Translations under genes and position numbers: made by a program
Assembly (NCBI GenBank): GCA_964059195.1
Contig: CAXKWD010000009.1
Location: forward strand, 151,726,778-151,790,777
Direction of reading: 5' to 3'
Source: Ectobius pallidus
Taxonomy: Eukaryota; Arthropoda; Insecta; Blattodea; Ectobiidae
DNA length: 64,000 bases
Notes under the pieces: generated by a model
What the model was told of the DNA's origin: nothing
Database searches by the model: none
The model's input: the letters and a program-made list of their open reading frames with translations, nothing else
Part shown: in pieces, positions 37,301 through 46,637 of the stretch
How the letters are laid out: each line of letters begins with the position of its first letter
Numbering within the stretch: position 1 is the first letter of the stretch

Positions 37301-40300
37301 AATTCTTTCAGGGAATACTTTTTGCTTTACACATCTCTAGGCCTAATTATTGCCTCAGGATGAAGATGGCAAGAAAGATGATGATTATGTATTAATATTC
37401 GTGCCGTAAAATGGCAATATTTTCTTCATAAAGTGTTGCATCAGAAAATAAAATTAATATACTTAAGCTACATTTTTTCCGAATCTGAATATCATCGTAG
37501 GCTACTTCTTGAAAGGATTGCTGTATTTCTTTCAGGGAATATTTACTTCTGTATAGACCTAGGCCTTATACGATCTGGCATTGAAGATGACCAGCAAGAA
37601 AATATGATGTGAATTAATATTCGCGATGTTTTCTTAAAGTACCGTATTAACTTACAACAGAAAATGAAATTAATACAAATAAACGATGGATACATTAATA
37701 GCCTAGGCTATAACAAAGTTCATCTAACCGATAATATACAATTTTTCTAGTACAGTATTATGAATTATTTCACACACAAATTAATAACCAATGCCAGCTT
37801 CATTACTACTTTTAATTTTAATACCATAACAAGCTAGTAACATAATGTAAGATTAAATGCTAATATAATAACGAAACATACATCAACATAAATATTTCGC
37901 ATTTCCGCCATGTTGCGTGTTTATCTACCGTTTCATCAGATATCTAGTGATTTATGGTGCGATAGTTTGTAGGGCGTTTTATCGAACGATTAGCCACCAT
38001 CGAACGTTTCAGAAATGCTTACGGATTGAATAATGCCATCTAGTAGATATCTTACGTTTCGGAAACCCGGCGTAAATTGGGTATTACTTCGGGGCTGGTA
38101 AACCGATTTAGTCCAAAATAAATAGGCTTCTTCCCATAAACATTATAAATGCGTATACCAAGTTTCATGAAAAACCGATAAAGCGTATTTGAGTTATGGC
38201 GCGTACAGACATACAGACATTTCCCGTCCCCCACACAAACTCATAAGTACCATTCTGGCACTTAATAACCAGCGAAATCAGAACTGCAATGGGTTTACAA
38301 GGCATGTGATGAGTGAGTTAAATACAGAAATTCTTTATGTTCATTAAACAAAGGTGGTTAATTAGCAGTTGAAAATGTGGGCAAAGCCCATGAAACGTAC
38401 ATTCTGCAAAAACGTAAGTAAAAGCGAAGTCTTAAAGTGTTTGTATATTGCTTCAGAATTATTACATTGTTTGTAAAAAGAAAGGATTGTAAGAACAGTA
38501 GCATGCATTGTGTGAACTCAATGAAAATATCAAAATTATAAATTACTTACCTTCAAATTGCCTGCGTCGTCTTCATTACTATCATCTTCTTCCTCTTCAT
38601 CAGATTCCTCTTTTTCTGCTTCATCAGATTCTTCTTGATTATTTTCATCAGCTGATACTACATTTTCATCAGACCCTGATTCATTTTCATCAGCTGACAA
38701 CTCGTCTTCACTAGATTCTTCTTCACCATCGGAAGCCAACAGCTGTTTCTGCACATTCCGTCTGTTTTTCTTTTGCTCTCTCTTTTCCTTCTTGACTTCT
38801 TTTGTTGGCGTTGGTTTAAGCCAAGTCTGATTTTCATCTGTGAATCCTGTAGTTTTAGGGCTGTCCTTTATAACTGCAGTTTCTGTAAAAAAGAAACATC
38901 ATTCTTGTAAGTTGGGCCTAGATTTAGATGACGTATAAACAATGCATTAGTGTACGTATGTGTTTCAATATTAGCTGAAAACTGACACTTCTGCTGTAAA
39001 ATAGTAAAATATTGCATATGATCTTTTATTTTACCGTACTGAAATTTAATACATTTTGTTTCTATTTAGAGTAAAATTAATTTATTTCAATTTCAATATT
39101 TGGTCCCAATTGCTCTAATAATTGAAGTACATAATCTTGTGTTCACATGTCTGACAAGTCTTATGTTACACTAGCATGTGCCCGAGGCTTCGCCCGCGAT
39201 AATTATTTCAAAAATTAAAAATTAAGAGCATAACATTTAAATCATTATATTTATCAACACCTAAATCAGGTGAATTACATACCACGATTAGATAGCATCG
39301 CATGGTAAAAGCGATTTCAGATTCGAGTTCCTTGGCCCATAAAACCCCTGTATAGTGAGTTTCGTCCAAATCGAACAACGTTTGACCATATTTAGGCCTA
39401 TATTCATTATCCCACTTATAATAATAATAATCCTCTTCGGTGTAGGTTGAAAATTTCATATGTCTGCGTGCCTTGACATTATAAACAAATGAATCGACCA
39501 GCGTGAGCTACAACATTCAAGCGATCGCGATGCTTTTATGTCGAAGGAATGACAAAAATAGCCAAAGCCTAGTGTAATTGATTTGACACTGAAATGTACT
39601 CAAAACTGATGCTTCGAAAGTGCAAATAATGCAAGTTTTCTGCCCGTTTTTCACTCATAACTCGTGAACGAAAGCGAAAATTAAAATTCCGGCTTCGAGG
39701 TGCATTTTCCGATCCTTCGGTCCAGCTATATTTAAAATTTCAGATCTCTCCATTGAGTAGATTTCGCTGGGCATCGCAGACAGACAGGCCGACACTTCCT
39801 TTTTTTAATATAGATGTGCAGGAGGTCTCATATTTTGATGTTCCAACAAAAAGCAAACTTAACACAAAATATGCTATACAGCGTTGTTTGAATTATTAAA
39901 TTCAACAATGAAGACAGGATGCTTAAAGTATTTTTTATTTTATTTTGCATATTTTTTTCTAAATGTTGTTCTTCAATTATTTTGCCCTTCAAGTGACTAA
40001 ACGAAACTATAATGAATGGGTGCAAGTTAAAGTGTAGAAAAAATGCAGAAAGAGAATAGTATATTGCGATACAAGTGCCGTAAGGCACGTTTACGGGTCG
40101 AGGAAACAGATTTTAAGTTTTCGAGACCCGTAAATGCCTTTACGGCCCATGTGTTGCATGCTATTTTTTGCACGATGATTATTTATATCAATTTAATTAC
40201 ATTAATTGTGATATTACCTGAAAATATTATGTAAATACATTCTTGAAAATAGATGTTTATTTCAGAAAGTGATTCGCATGTGTTTGTTGTTATGGGAACC

Positions 40301-43300
40301 GAATATTTGTCCTGGGGGCTTTGTCCATAAAGACTTGTATTATGAAGTGTATCGTAATGAATTATGACGTAGCGCAAGGACCATAAATAATTTAACCTCA
40401 TCGCAACCGCCCTTAGCAACAAGACTGTGTGGGAATGTCAACTTACGATCCATGTAAACAACTTTCGTAAGTAACACTTACTAGCTAAGGAGTGCAAAAA
40501 ATATCAAAAGGAAACAAAAAACACAATTGTATGAAGTTTCTGCACTAAAATTAACAACATGAATAAAAAAAGCTCTGAGCCTTTTCACTTCTATATCATC
40601 GGAAACACTGATGCTTTAACGTTAAAATATAATAAGTTTTATCTAGGCTATATCCAAGAAAGTTTTCCTTATCCATTTCAAATAGTTATCCTGGCCCTGC
40701 TTGGGTAGAGACCAGACTGGAATACAATGACATACCTGCTTTTTTCTGCTCTTGTCTTTCTTTCTTCTTTAAACTTTGCTTCTCCTTAAACTCTGCTCGT
40801 TTCTTTGCCCTCCTCATGGCTCGCTGCTTTTGTCTGTGAGTCAACGACTTCTTGACCTTTCCTGCATCTACAACAAGAAACACATTCAGTCAGCCCATTA
40901 GCCACATCTCATCTACACCGCAGCAGCAATTATTAAGACTGTGTAGTTATTGGAGCAAAGTTTCTGATGGGACAGTTTAAACAATAAGCACAGATTGTGA
41001 CGGTGTGAAATAATCACTTAGGTCAAAGTTCAATCCATGTTAAGTGTATGGGGAAGTCTAAGCATTTAGCTTATGGCCTACTGTAGGAAAAAAACAGCAA
41101 ATATGCGGGAATATCAGAAGAAATAACATCAACTTGAAAACCGTTTGTTATATAAATCCAACTTTAAAAAAAAAGGGAGAAGAAGGAGAAGAAAAAAAAT
41201 GTCAAAAAAGGGGTTTTGCTCTATTTACATTGTAGCATACTTTGTGCCTAAGCAACCTACTTTTACTCGTATTCAAAATAATTATTTGTGACTGGGACAA
41301 ACATACAAATCTGCTGCAGCTTTGTGAAGTGATCTCACGATTCTGTCAAATAAAAGCGCAGTTGCCTTAATTGGCAACACATAACATCCTCAATCGTATT
41401 GTTACAATCACCACATGAACGTCATTTTATGTGCAGCCATTATCAACACTTGCAATAATCATTAAGATAGTCCGGAAATTACAAAAAAGGGGAAAAGGTG
41501 AAACATTCGCCCCCGAGTCCTCCACTCCTACTCCTATAATTGTGAAATATGATTTTTGGTGCAAGTGAAACTTCTTTAGCCGCAGTAGGGGCAAATCAGG
41601 TGCTTGTGTAATGCTCAAAATCGTCACTAATTAGTGTTACGCTCAAAATCGTCATGAAATTAGTGAGGTGTGACGGAACGGACTTCACAGAAAACAATCA
41701 TTATCACAATGATTAGGCTTATCCAGAATTTAAAAAATCCAAAAATTCAAAAAAAATAAAAAAAATCCAAAATTTAAAAAATCAAAAATTAAAAAATCCA
41801 GAAAAAAATCAAAGATTCAAAATTTAAAAAATCTAAAAATTAAAACAAGGTTCACTTCTGCTTCTGTCACGTGGCGTTCCATGCACACTTTTTTATTTTA
41901 TTACTGAGTGGAAGGGGAGCTTGGGAAAGATATGTCAGAAAAAATACTGAGCAGAAAATGTGGCCAACCTGTGTGAACAGCTGACAATTATACTTCATAC
42001 ACTGCTTACTGGTAAAAGGTTTTTGAGAGGCCTCTGTCTCATTGTCCGAACTTCAGTCTTAAGAGACATCAGGTGGTAGTCTGATAGCCGGACATAGCTG
42101 TGAATTAAAGCTACTTGATATTCAATAAGAACATGTAAGGGCGATGTTATGGACAACTGATAATGCACTCTGGTGGTACATAAAAGAAAAGTCCAAAACA
42201 ATAGCATAACACTAGGGTTGCCAAAATATTCATATGATATTATTATAATAATAACGAAATGCGCACAGGTTGTGCAAGGCGGAATGTGAGTCACGTCATT
42301 GGTTCGTTGAGCATAGCTCCGTAATTGTTTGTCGTCTTTCTTTGCAGTTGAATATATGGTATCTCTCACAGGGTTGATCACAGAGTTCACATATGCAAGT
42401 TGGTGTTGGTGGGTGGAAAGCCTTGTTTTTGCACAGTTTGTGGTGGTACCCGTGCACCGCTAGAGATGTCACTAGGTGTCGTTTCTCGTGGTTGGTTTTT
42501 GCCCATGATCTTATTATTATTATTTATTGATATTATTAGGCCTATTAGACCCCAGAGATCTAGCAACCCTGCCACATAGGCCTCTGATACGATGTATCTG
42601 ATCATTAAATACCTTAGCACATAGCAATCAATCACCAACAGTGTCGTTCTAAATAAAAGAACAATACATGACTAGTGCTGCAATCTGGTGGAGCTGGGTG
42701 ATTGAATTAAATATGCTACAGGCCTGCTTTTATGTGTAATGACTTCTACAAAAGTAGCATAGAATGTTTATGATAAAACAAACGGTTTTCTGGTTGTGAC
42801 GAAAGCATTGTTTGTGATGGAATTACGTGAAATGCAGTAACTTTTTTATAATGTTTTCAATTTAACGGAGGCCATCGTGTATTGTTCATGACTTTAAGAA
42901 TAATAAAATAGGTAGGTAGGGCAAAGAAAAGGTGAGCAAAAGGGAAGGAAGAGAATAAAGGAGAAATAAAGTATTTAATTTTTTCCCAGTTTTACATTTT
43001 CCATAATAGATGGCAGTTAAAATAGTGGACTGTCGGTGTGGTCTTGTGGTTAGCGTTGCTGACTAGAGATCCGTCGGCCCGGGTTCGATCCCTGGCACCT
43101 CCTCGGATTTTTCTGAGGTCTGGTAGGGGTGAACTCAGTCTCGTAATCCAAATTGAGGAGCTACTTGATAGAAAAGTAGTGGCTCCGGTCAAGGAAACCA
43201 CCATTAACGGCCGTGGGTGTCAGCATGCTGGATCTACCAGGATTTGAACTCGGGACCCCTAGCATTATAGCTAGGAGTCTTGACCACTACGCCACGAGTG

Positions 43301-44045
43301 AATGTTGAGCACTAAAGGAAGCTTTCGTATATTTGAGTTGTTATAGGGAGGATTTCATGAGTTTTAACGCAAGAATCGGCTTTTATAATTTTGAGATATT
43401 TTGTTAGTTACGAAAAGAGTAGTGTTGGTGCAAGGGAATTTTCCTGCATCAATTAAGCCATATTTTATGTTATAATACAGCGTTTGGGGAGCGTTTTTTA
43501 TAATTGTGAAATATTATGTGGAGCCGCAAGGGTCTTTTTTTTATTGTGGAATATTAGGTGACTTGTCAATTGCAATTATGCATTACTGAGCAGCGGCTAC
43601 AGGCATGATGGCATGCCCTGCAGGGAAGCGGCCAGGCGAGTGGAAAGTGGAGCAGCGTGGGGCGCAAAGTTCCATCTTACCCTATTTTTGGTATCTTCCA
43701 TATGGTGCAAGGGTCATTTTCGTAACTTCGTATCTTAATCAGTGCATATGATGAATGGTACAATAGTGAGCTGCAATGCCGACACTGAGCACGTTCATAG
43801 CCGGGGGAAGTAGGGGAAGCGGACCGGCAGGCGAGAGTGGGCGGAGCTTCGCTGCTGCGCGATCCGAAACTGTCTTTCACCCATAAATAAAAGACAATTA
43901 TAGTAAATTACTCATCTTTGCTCGTAGTACAACAAATCTTACCTATAAGATGCTTCGGTATAACCGGTTCACCTTGCTTCTTAGCCTTACGACCAGGTCC
44001 CTTTTTCGGTTTATCACCTTCTGTAAACTTTGCTTTCCGCCCCAT
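21833..44045 (-). CDS. NOP2: NOP2/NSUN1 rRNA (cytosine-5) methyltransferase, complete 10-exon gene
   Basis: Nucleolar SAM-dependent methyltransferase that in other eukaryotes methylates a cytosine of large-subunit rRNA and is needed for 60S assembly. Exons, in transcript order: 43943-44045, 40736-40867, 38551-38882, 34646-34791, 33131-33298, 30889-31084, 28118-28486, 24284-24502, 22452-22564, 21833-22367. They sum to 2313 nt in one frame (770 aa plus stop). The N-terminus MGRKAKF and a basic then Asp/Glu-rich region (about residues 35-240) are followed by the NOP2 core: SAM motif DMCAAPGGK (423-431), DAPCTG with Cys498 (motif IV) and STCS with Cys552 (motif VI, catalytic in the family), then the family signature [15 protein letters not shown] Lys-rich tail suggests nucleolar targeting. 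Length is close to family norms. All introns are GT-AG except the one after exon 9, which is GC-AG. The introns are filled with transposons, but no exon is damaged. Confidence 0.96.
22452..22564 (-). CDS. NOP2: NOP2 exon 9 (GC donor)
   Basis: [15 protein letters not shown], then [14 protein letters not shown]. The exon ends CAG followed by GCAAGG, a strong GC-type donor. No GT donor in range preserves the conserved join to RFHPSL. Confidence 0.92.
23051..23983. mobile_element. ACCGTAT-ended element, copy c
   Basis: Ends ACCATATTTACCCGATTATA / TATAATCGGGTAAATACGGT with ATAAGACGA blocks at both ends. ACAT lies on both sides. Lies in NOP2 intron 8, no coding capacity recognised. Confidence 0.8.
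24284..24502 (-). CDS. NOP2: NOP2 exon 8 (catalytic cysteines)
   Basis: Holds [14 protein letters not shown] (motif IV) and [12 protein letters not shown] (motif VI), so both conserved cysteines of the m5C methyltransferase family are in one exon. Acceptor TTGCAG, donor GTGAGT. Confidence 0.95.
24520..24760 (-). repeat. dispersed repeat, inverted relative at 49320-49540
   Basis: Shares AAAGTAGTTGTAAAAATGAA, ATACACAACCC..AAATAAAAT and GTTTCAACCTGATGCAAAGC blocks with the reverse complement of 49320-49540. Identity of the repeat unknown. Confidence 0.55.
24811..25377. mobile_element. Harbinger-like MITE with TTA flanks
   Basis: Ends GGGCCTGTAT / GTACAAGCCC, flanked by TTA on both sides, as for PIF/Harbinger elements. 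Contains several ATCTGGAAGT / ACTTCCAGAT blocks. In NOP2 intron 7. Confidence 0.55.
25548..25745 (-). repeat. dispersed repeat A, copy 1
   Basis: Reverse complement of this stretch matches 38073-38268 (ACCAAGTTTCATGAA, ACAGACATTTCCC, ACAAAACTCATAACGTACC blocks). Confidence 0.65.
25766..25935. mobile_element. mariner-type terminal fragment
   Basis: Terminal repeat CGAGGGCCGTTCAATAAGTA, typical of mariner-like elements. Truncated after about 170 bp, before a CT run and a SINE. Confidence 0.6.
25983..26320 (-). repeat. tRNA-derived SINE, family C, copy 1
   Basis: On minus, the A-box-like TGGTGGTCTAGAGGTAGTG and B-box-like GGGATCAAACCC of a tRNA head precede a body ending GGAAAATAAGTGTAACAAAA. 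Other copies: 52615-52905 (-) and a tail at 30718-30798. Confidence 0.8.
26373..27028. mobile_element. piggyBac-like MITE
   Basis: TTAA flanks at 26369 and 27029. Ends CACTTTCCGCACC / GAGCGGAAAGTG. The 656-bp size and TTAA targets fit piggyBac-like non-autonomous elements. In NOP2 intron 7. Confidence 0.75.
27238..27965 (+). repeat. dispersed repeat with internal partial duplication
   Basis: Starts near CTCAACTCGCTTTGCTTC and ends with AGTGAGTGAGTGAGTCAG and CTTTATACTATAGGGATT. Two similar parts at 27410-27490 and 27830-27915. Resembles the class at 39170 and 56046. Confidence 0.5.
28118..28486 (-). CDS. NOP2: NOP2 exon 7 (SAM-binding motif)
   Basis: Begins [15 protein letters not shown] and includes [13 protein letters not shown], the SAM-binding DMCAAPGGK, and NYDGRQF-like CSYDGRQF. 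Acceptor TTTCAG, donor GTGAGT, phase 0 at both ends. Confidence 0.95.
28798..28842 (-). ncRNA. hammerhead-ribozyme-like motif, canonical core
   Basis: Minus strand, sense to NOP2: stem I CTAG/CTAG, core CTGACGA, one extra T, stem II GGGAGG/CCTCTT, GAAA, mini stem III ACATGT, cleavage-site C. All core bases match the hammerhead consensus. Confidence 0.65.
28853..28897 (+). ncRNA. hammerhead-ribozyme-like motif, variant core
   Basis: Mirror of the minus-strand motif. It differs at the U4 position (CCGACGA), which breaks the core rather than the palindrome. Confidence 0.55.
30304..30347 (-). ncRNA. hammerhead-ribozyme-like motif, canonical core
   Basis: Minus strand, sense to NOP2: stem I CCAG/CTGG, core CTGATGA, extra T, stem II ending CGGG/CCCG, GAAA, palindromic stem III ATGATCAT, then T. 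Confidence 0.65.
30389..30432 (+). ncRNA. hammerhead-ribozyme-like motif, canonical core
   Basis: Plus-strand mirror: core CTGATGA, stem II, GAAA; stem I TCAG/CTGG with one G-U pair. Confidence 0.65.
30718..30798 (-). repeat. SINE family C, truncated tail
   Basis: Matches the 3' part of the copy at 25983-26320 (GGAGGTTTCCGTTACC, TTACGCTTATTTTCC). Confidence 0.6.
30889..31084 (-). CDS. NOP2: NOP2 exon 6
   Basis: Encodes [22 protein letters not shown] and [17 protein letters not shown], which are signature NOP2 segments (RNA-binding face before the Rossmann fold). Acceptor TTACAG, donor GTACAG, ends in phase 0. Confidence 0.93.
31153..31420. repeat. partial ACCGTAT-type element, copy e
   Basis: Begins ACTGTATATACCCC with AATAATACCCGC, as in copy a. 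No opposite end was found. In NOP2 intron 5, beside exon 6. Confidence 0.5.
31945..32178 (+). mobile_element. LINE RNase H-side remnant
   Basis: [27 protein letters not shown], then [10 protein letters not shown] and a stop: the zinc-knuckle-like C-terminal tail of I/Jockey-type LINE proteins, interrupted by two frameshifts. Confidence 0.65.
32213..32869. mobile_element. pogo/Tigger-like element with transposase debris
   Basis: Ends CAGTAAAATACCAGTATAAC / GTTATACTGGTATTTTACTG, flanked by TA. 657 bp, almost the same size as the element at 19793. Internal broken reading may be N-terminal transposase. Confidence 0.7.
33131..33298 (-). CDS. NOP2: NOP2 exon 5
   Basis: Helical [15 protein letters not shown], then [13 protein letters not shown], matching the conserved pre-catalytic helices of NOP2. 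Acceptor TTACAG, donor GTATGT, ends in phase 2. Confidence 0.9.
33366..34036. mobile_element. mariner element folded into an inverted dimer
   Basis: The right part (33655-34036) reads as the 3' half of mariner transposase: NWKLHHDNA (catalytic Asp), SPDMTPPDFFLFP (third catalytic Asp), [12 protein letters not shown], then the terminal repeat. The left part (33366-33600) is an inverted copy of the same 3' end. The 5' half of the gene is missing. Confidence 0.8.
34646..34791 (-). CDS. NOP2: NOP2 exon 4 (acidic to basic)
   Basis: [12 protein letters not shown], then an acidic run turning into [13 protein letters not shown], the conserved entry to the NOP2 core. Acceptor TTCTAG, donor GTAAGT, ends in phase 2. 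Confidence 0.9.
34933..34973 (-). ncRNA. hammerhead-ribozyme-like motif
   Basis: Minus strand: stem I GCAC/GTGC, core CTGAAGA, an extra A, stem II GGCTC/GAGCT, GAAA, a minimal stem III, then C. Sense to NOP2. Confidence 0.55.
35030..35069 (+). ncRNA. hammerhead-ribozyme-like motif, weaker stem I
   Basis: Plus-strand mirror, core CTGAAGA then GAAA. Stem I is only CAC/GTG. Confidence 0.45.
35393..35492 (+). repeat. 100-bp exact direct repeat, left copy
   Basis: Identical over 100 bp to 36606-36705. Either a very long target-site duplication of the LINE insertion between them or a segmental duplication. Confidence 0.85.
35493..36605 (+). mobile_element. 5'-truncated LINE with 100-bp flanking direct repeat
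   Basis: Reverse-transcriptase C-terminal part: [54 protein letters not shown], then [10 protein letters not shown]. Broken by a frameshift near 35970. Its 3' part is repeat A. Identical 100-bp segments flank it (35393-35492 and 36606-36705). Confidence 0.8.
36455..36605 (+). repeat. dispersed repeat A, copy 2
   Basis: AAATTGGGTATTACTCCGG through ACAGACATTTCCC. Cut short where the 100-bp repeat begins. Confidence 0.7.
36606..36705 (+). repeat. 100-bp exact direct repeat, right copy
   Basis: Right copy of the pair. The following CCATAAAATATACAC also occurs inside the insertion at 36440. Confidence 0.85.
36724..38072. mobile_element. probable DNA element with GGCCCGGTTGC end
   Basis: Left GGCCCGGTTGCATAAA, right TTTCGGAAACCCGGC, a weak terminal inversion seen in many insect MITEs. 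Interior is AT-rich with no coding frame. Confidence 0.4.
38073..38268 (+). repeat. dispersed repeat A, copy 3
   Basis: Longest copy: AAATTGGGTATTACTTCGG to CACACAAACTCATAAGTACC. Confidence 0.7.
38551..38882 (-). CDS. NOP2: NOP2 exon 3 (acidic linker)
   Basis: Begins TAVIKDS and continues into a long Ser/Asp/Glu-rich run with three near-repeats of SADENE-like units. Acidic linkers are usual in NOP2. Acceptor TTACAG, donor GTAAGT, ends in phase 0. Confidence 0.9.
39170..39806 (+). repeat. dispersed repeat with GGCTTCGCCCGCG head
   Basis: Begins CTAGCATGTGCCCGAGG and ends CAGACAGACAGGCCG then AATATAGATG. Same architecture as 56046-56880. Confidence 0.55.
40078..40147. repeat. 70-bp imperfect hairpin
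   Basis: GCCGTAAGGCACGTTTACGG pairs with CCGTAAATGCCTTTACGGC. In NOP2 intron 2. Confidence 0.6.
40736..40867 (-). CDS. NOP2: NOP2 exon 2
   Basis: Highly basic segment ([11 protein letters not shown], then Lys/Arg/Glu repeats), probably a nucleolar localisation and coiled region. The acceptor is TTGTAG and the donor GTATGT. Its phase fits both neighbouring exons. Confidence 0.88.
41725..41850. repeat. low-complexity A-rich AAAAATCC tract
   Basis: Irregular repeats of AAAAATTCAAAA and AAAAAATCC units. In NOP2 intron 1. Confidence 0.7.
43033..43310. repeat. SINE-like repeat with tRNA-like modules at both ends
   Basis: Left, plus strand: TGTGGTCTTGTGGTTAGC (A box) and CGGGTTCGATCCC (B box). 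Right, minus strand: GTGGCGTAGTGGTCAAG (A box) and CGAGTTCAAATCC (B box). The two tRNA-like modules face inward. In NOP2 intron 1. Confidence 0.65.
43943..44045 (-). CDS. NOP2: NOP2 exon 1 (start codon)
   Basis: The ATG at 44045 opens MGRKAKF and a Lys/Gly-rich stretch typical of insect NOP2. The donor is GTAAGA, and the exon ends one base into a codon. Confidence 0.9.
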
Positions 44046-44282
44046 AATGTGTAGAAATAAAAAAACACTCCGTCAAATTAAATTAAATTAATTAAATACA
44101 AACACCGAAGTTAAATACATTATACCATACAGCACGTGGACTCGCTTGGCATACTGTATCACTCAATTTTTTCTCACTAGAGTGTGCTGTGTTTCCCAGC
44201 ACTTTGTGCGCAAGGGCGCGAATTTTTAAATGCACATGTAACAAGGCCTAAGGGTTTTGAGAAAAAGAGAAAGGAAATACGG

Positions 44283-44565
44283 TTTACATGCTTACTATCG
44301 TGATTCTTCTCTCATAAACTTTAAGAATTTAGTGTGTTTGTTTTGTCAACTTTGTAACATTCCATTTGAAGGGAATAATATCATAAGTATAAAATGAAGT
44401 TTGTTTTTTATTTAAATTTTATTGTATTAATTACTAATTTGGTACATTCTTAATTTCGCATCAATATTGAAATTCTTTTGGACTACAATGTACCCTCATG
44501 GCGTCCCGGTTTGTAACCGCGGACTTTCTACCATGGCAATATTCCATTCCGAAATAACAAAACAT
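44283..44565 (-). repeat. repeat copy just upstream of NOP2
   Basis: Inverted relative of 15921-16205. Shared blocks include GGCGTCCCGGTTT and TTCCATTTGAAGGGAATA. Confidence 0.6.
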
Positions 44566-45574
44566 TGTATAAAGAGGATTCATTCAGTTACGAAATGATA
44601 CTTTTTTATGAAATTAATGAAAGATCTTTGTGGGACAACCTCATTTCAGATATCGGAGAAATCTTTTGCACACGCAAAAGTTTGAATTGACCGCCATGTT
44701 TCTGACCAATCAGAATACAAGACAGGGTTGAAACACTGCATGCTTAGAACAAATGGAATAAAAAGTGCATATTGTCATCGTTTTCCCTTAATTTCAAACA
44801 CAAAAGAAACAAGAACATGGACGTCAATATATAAAATTCAAAAGACGTCGGAGAACAGCGATAAGCATTTATATACATATAGAGTTTATTTCAGAAAATT
44901 ACAGACGATGTTGGCGGCCCTGAAGTGAAGTGGTATGGCGTGTCGTCTGTTTGTATGTTGTGTTGTGACCATGTGAACTTGTGTGGCATGAGGATTTTAT
45001 TGGGTGGCCGTGTCAAAAAGGTAAGAATAAGCATTTCTTTTGTTTCATGATCCTATAACGTTTTATATTGTATGCCAGACATATTTTCCTTTTACACCAT
45101 TCTCGTGTATTTTATTACCGCTCCAAATTCGTACGAACTTCCAACTTAAAAGTGAATATTTATTTATTTACGTTCTCGTGATCATTAAAATGGTATGGGA
45201 CTAATATAATACATGTTAGACAACGGGAACGTCGTATAGTTATAAGTCTTCACATTTATATTATTTGGTAAAAAGGTCTCACTCCACTCGCCATGGCGAC
45301 AGCTCGCTTCCTATAGCCTTCAACCTTTCCCCTCACAAGCTGCTCATGCCGGTAATGCAGTTCGCCCACTGTTGTACTAAATGCTATTAATTGTACCAGC
45401 AAAAACCAAGAGCAGGTCGCCCATTAAGCTCCGCCCACTTCAGTCGTTGCATTGCTATGGTGACGGCCTGCTTAAGCTCCATCCACAATGTGCAGTTGGT
45501 AGTCGGTAGTCAGTAGTCGAAGTATAACATGTGGTGAGTAATGGACACTATTCACAACATGCAGTTGCAGTCGA

Positions 45575-46123
45575 TTGCTTCCCACACGAAATGAAGCATG
45601 CCTTGATAACATTATAACTAATATACACAGGCAGTCCTATACACAAAGTATAATAAAGCCTGAGTTATCGCATCATTCAGCATTGTTGTTAAAGGTAAAA
45701 GGTAATAACAACGTTGAAAAAAGTAAACTAGTAAAGTATGAAATTGTGGTAAGAGATTTTAACGTTGAAAATATAAATAATTTTAAAGAAATGTATGAAC
45801 TAGTAAATTGGGATGATAAATTATATGACAAGGTCTGTGGTGCTGAAGAGAAATTTGAGATCTTTTTTTCAATAGTAAAGGAAATTTTCAATATTTGTTT
45901 TAAAAAGAAAAAGAAAACATATATGAAAAAAGATAGGGTTGTATGCACTTGGTATAATTCCCACCTTGAAAGCATGAGAAATAAGCTAATCTCTTTACAA
46001 GATATACATAAGACTAGACCAGATCTTATATCCTATGAAATGGTAAAGGAATTCAGAATAAAGTATAGAAAATCCTTAAAAATGGCCAAGAAGGAAGTAA
46101 ATAAAAACTTCAATTGCACCTGA
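45575..46123 (+). mobile_element. LINE ORF2 fragment (endonuclease end and linker)
   Basis: MLPTRNEACLDNIITN and LSHHSALLLKV match the end of the apurinic endonuclease domain of Jockey-type LINEs (CLDNI.TN, SDHSALL); a Lys-rich linker follows. 182 codons open. Confidence 0.7.
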
Positions 46124-46637
46124 TGAGACTATCCGCTATTTGGGTGTCAACTATCATCATGCAACGGTTTTTGACCCAAAAGCAGCGATGAACGATCTTA
46201 AAAATAAATTTGATGCCTTAGCTTCCTCCTCTTTATTACAACAATACCAGAAATTTAACATCTTGAGTACTTTTATATGTCCATCATTGATTTATAAATT
46301 TCAGACTACACCATTAAATAGAATACCAGTCAAATTTCTTTCTGACGCTGACGTATTAATTCGAACAACATGTAAAGAGATACTTCAACTCCCAACTGAC
46401 ACCCCTGATAGTATGATGTACTCAGCCAAGAGTTATAAGGGATTAGGACTCTTTAAAGCATCGTGGGAGGCATATTTACAATTCATTAATTCCTGCCAAA
46501 GTCTCATGAATTCTAATAACAAGCAGTCTTTCAACCTTCATATAAAAAAGATGCCTTGCCCTCATTATGTAGAAGTTGAGTTGCATTCAATTTATTATTG
46601 TTCCGAATGTTCATTTTTAATGTATTTCCTGTTGTAG
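46124..46637 (+). mobile_element. second LINE fragment (R2-like reverse transcriptase C-terminal part)
   Basis: IRYLGVNYHHATVFDPK, LQQYQKFNILSTFICPSLIY and EILQLPTDTPDSMMYS read as the thumb region of R2-type reverse transcriptase. Joined directly to the unrelated Jockey-type piece at about 46123. Confidence 0.65.

Noticed and set aside
42213..42570. MITE with AGGGTTGCC / AGCAACCCT ends
   Set aside because: Terminal match is only about 9 bp and no target duplication was visible; not enough to call.
43600..43870. CpG-richer GC patch as a CpG-island promoter
   Set aside because: Lies inside NOP2 intron 1, has no start or splice signal, and repeats fragments of itself; more like a repeat.
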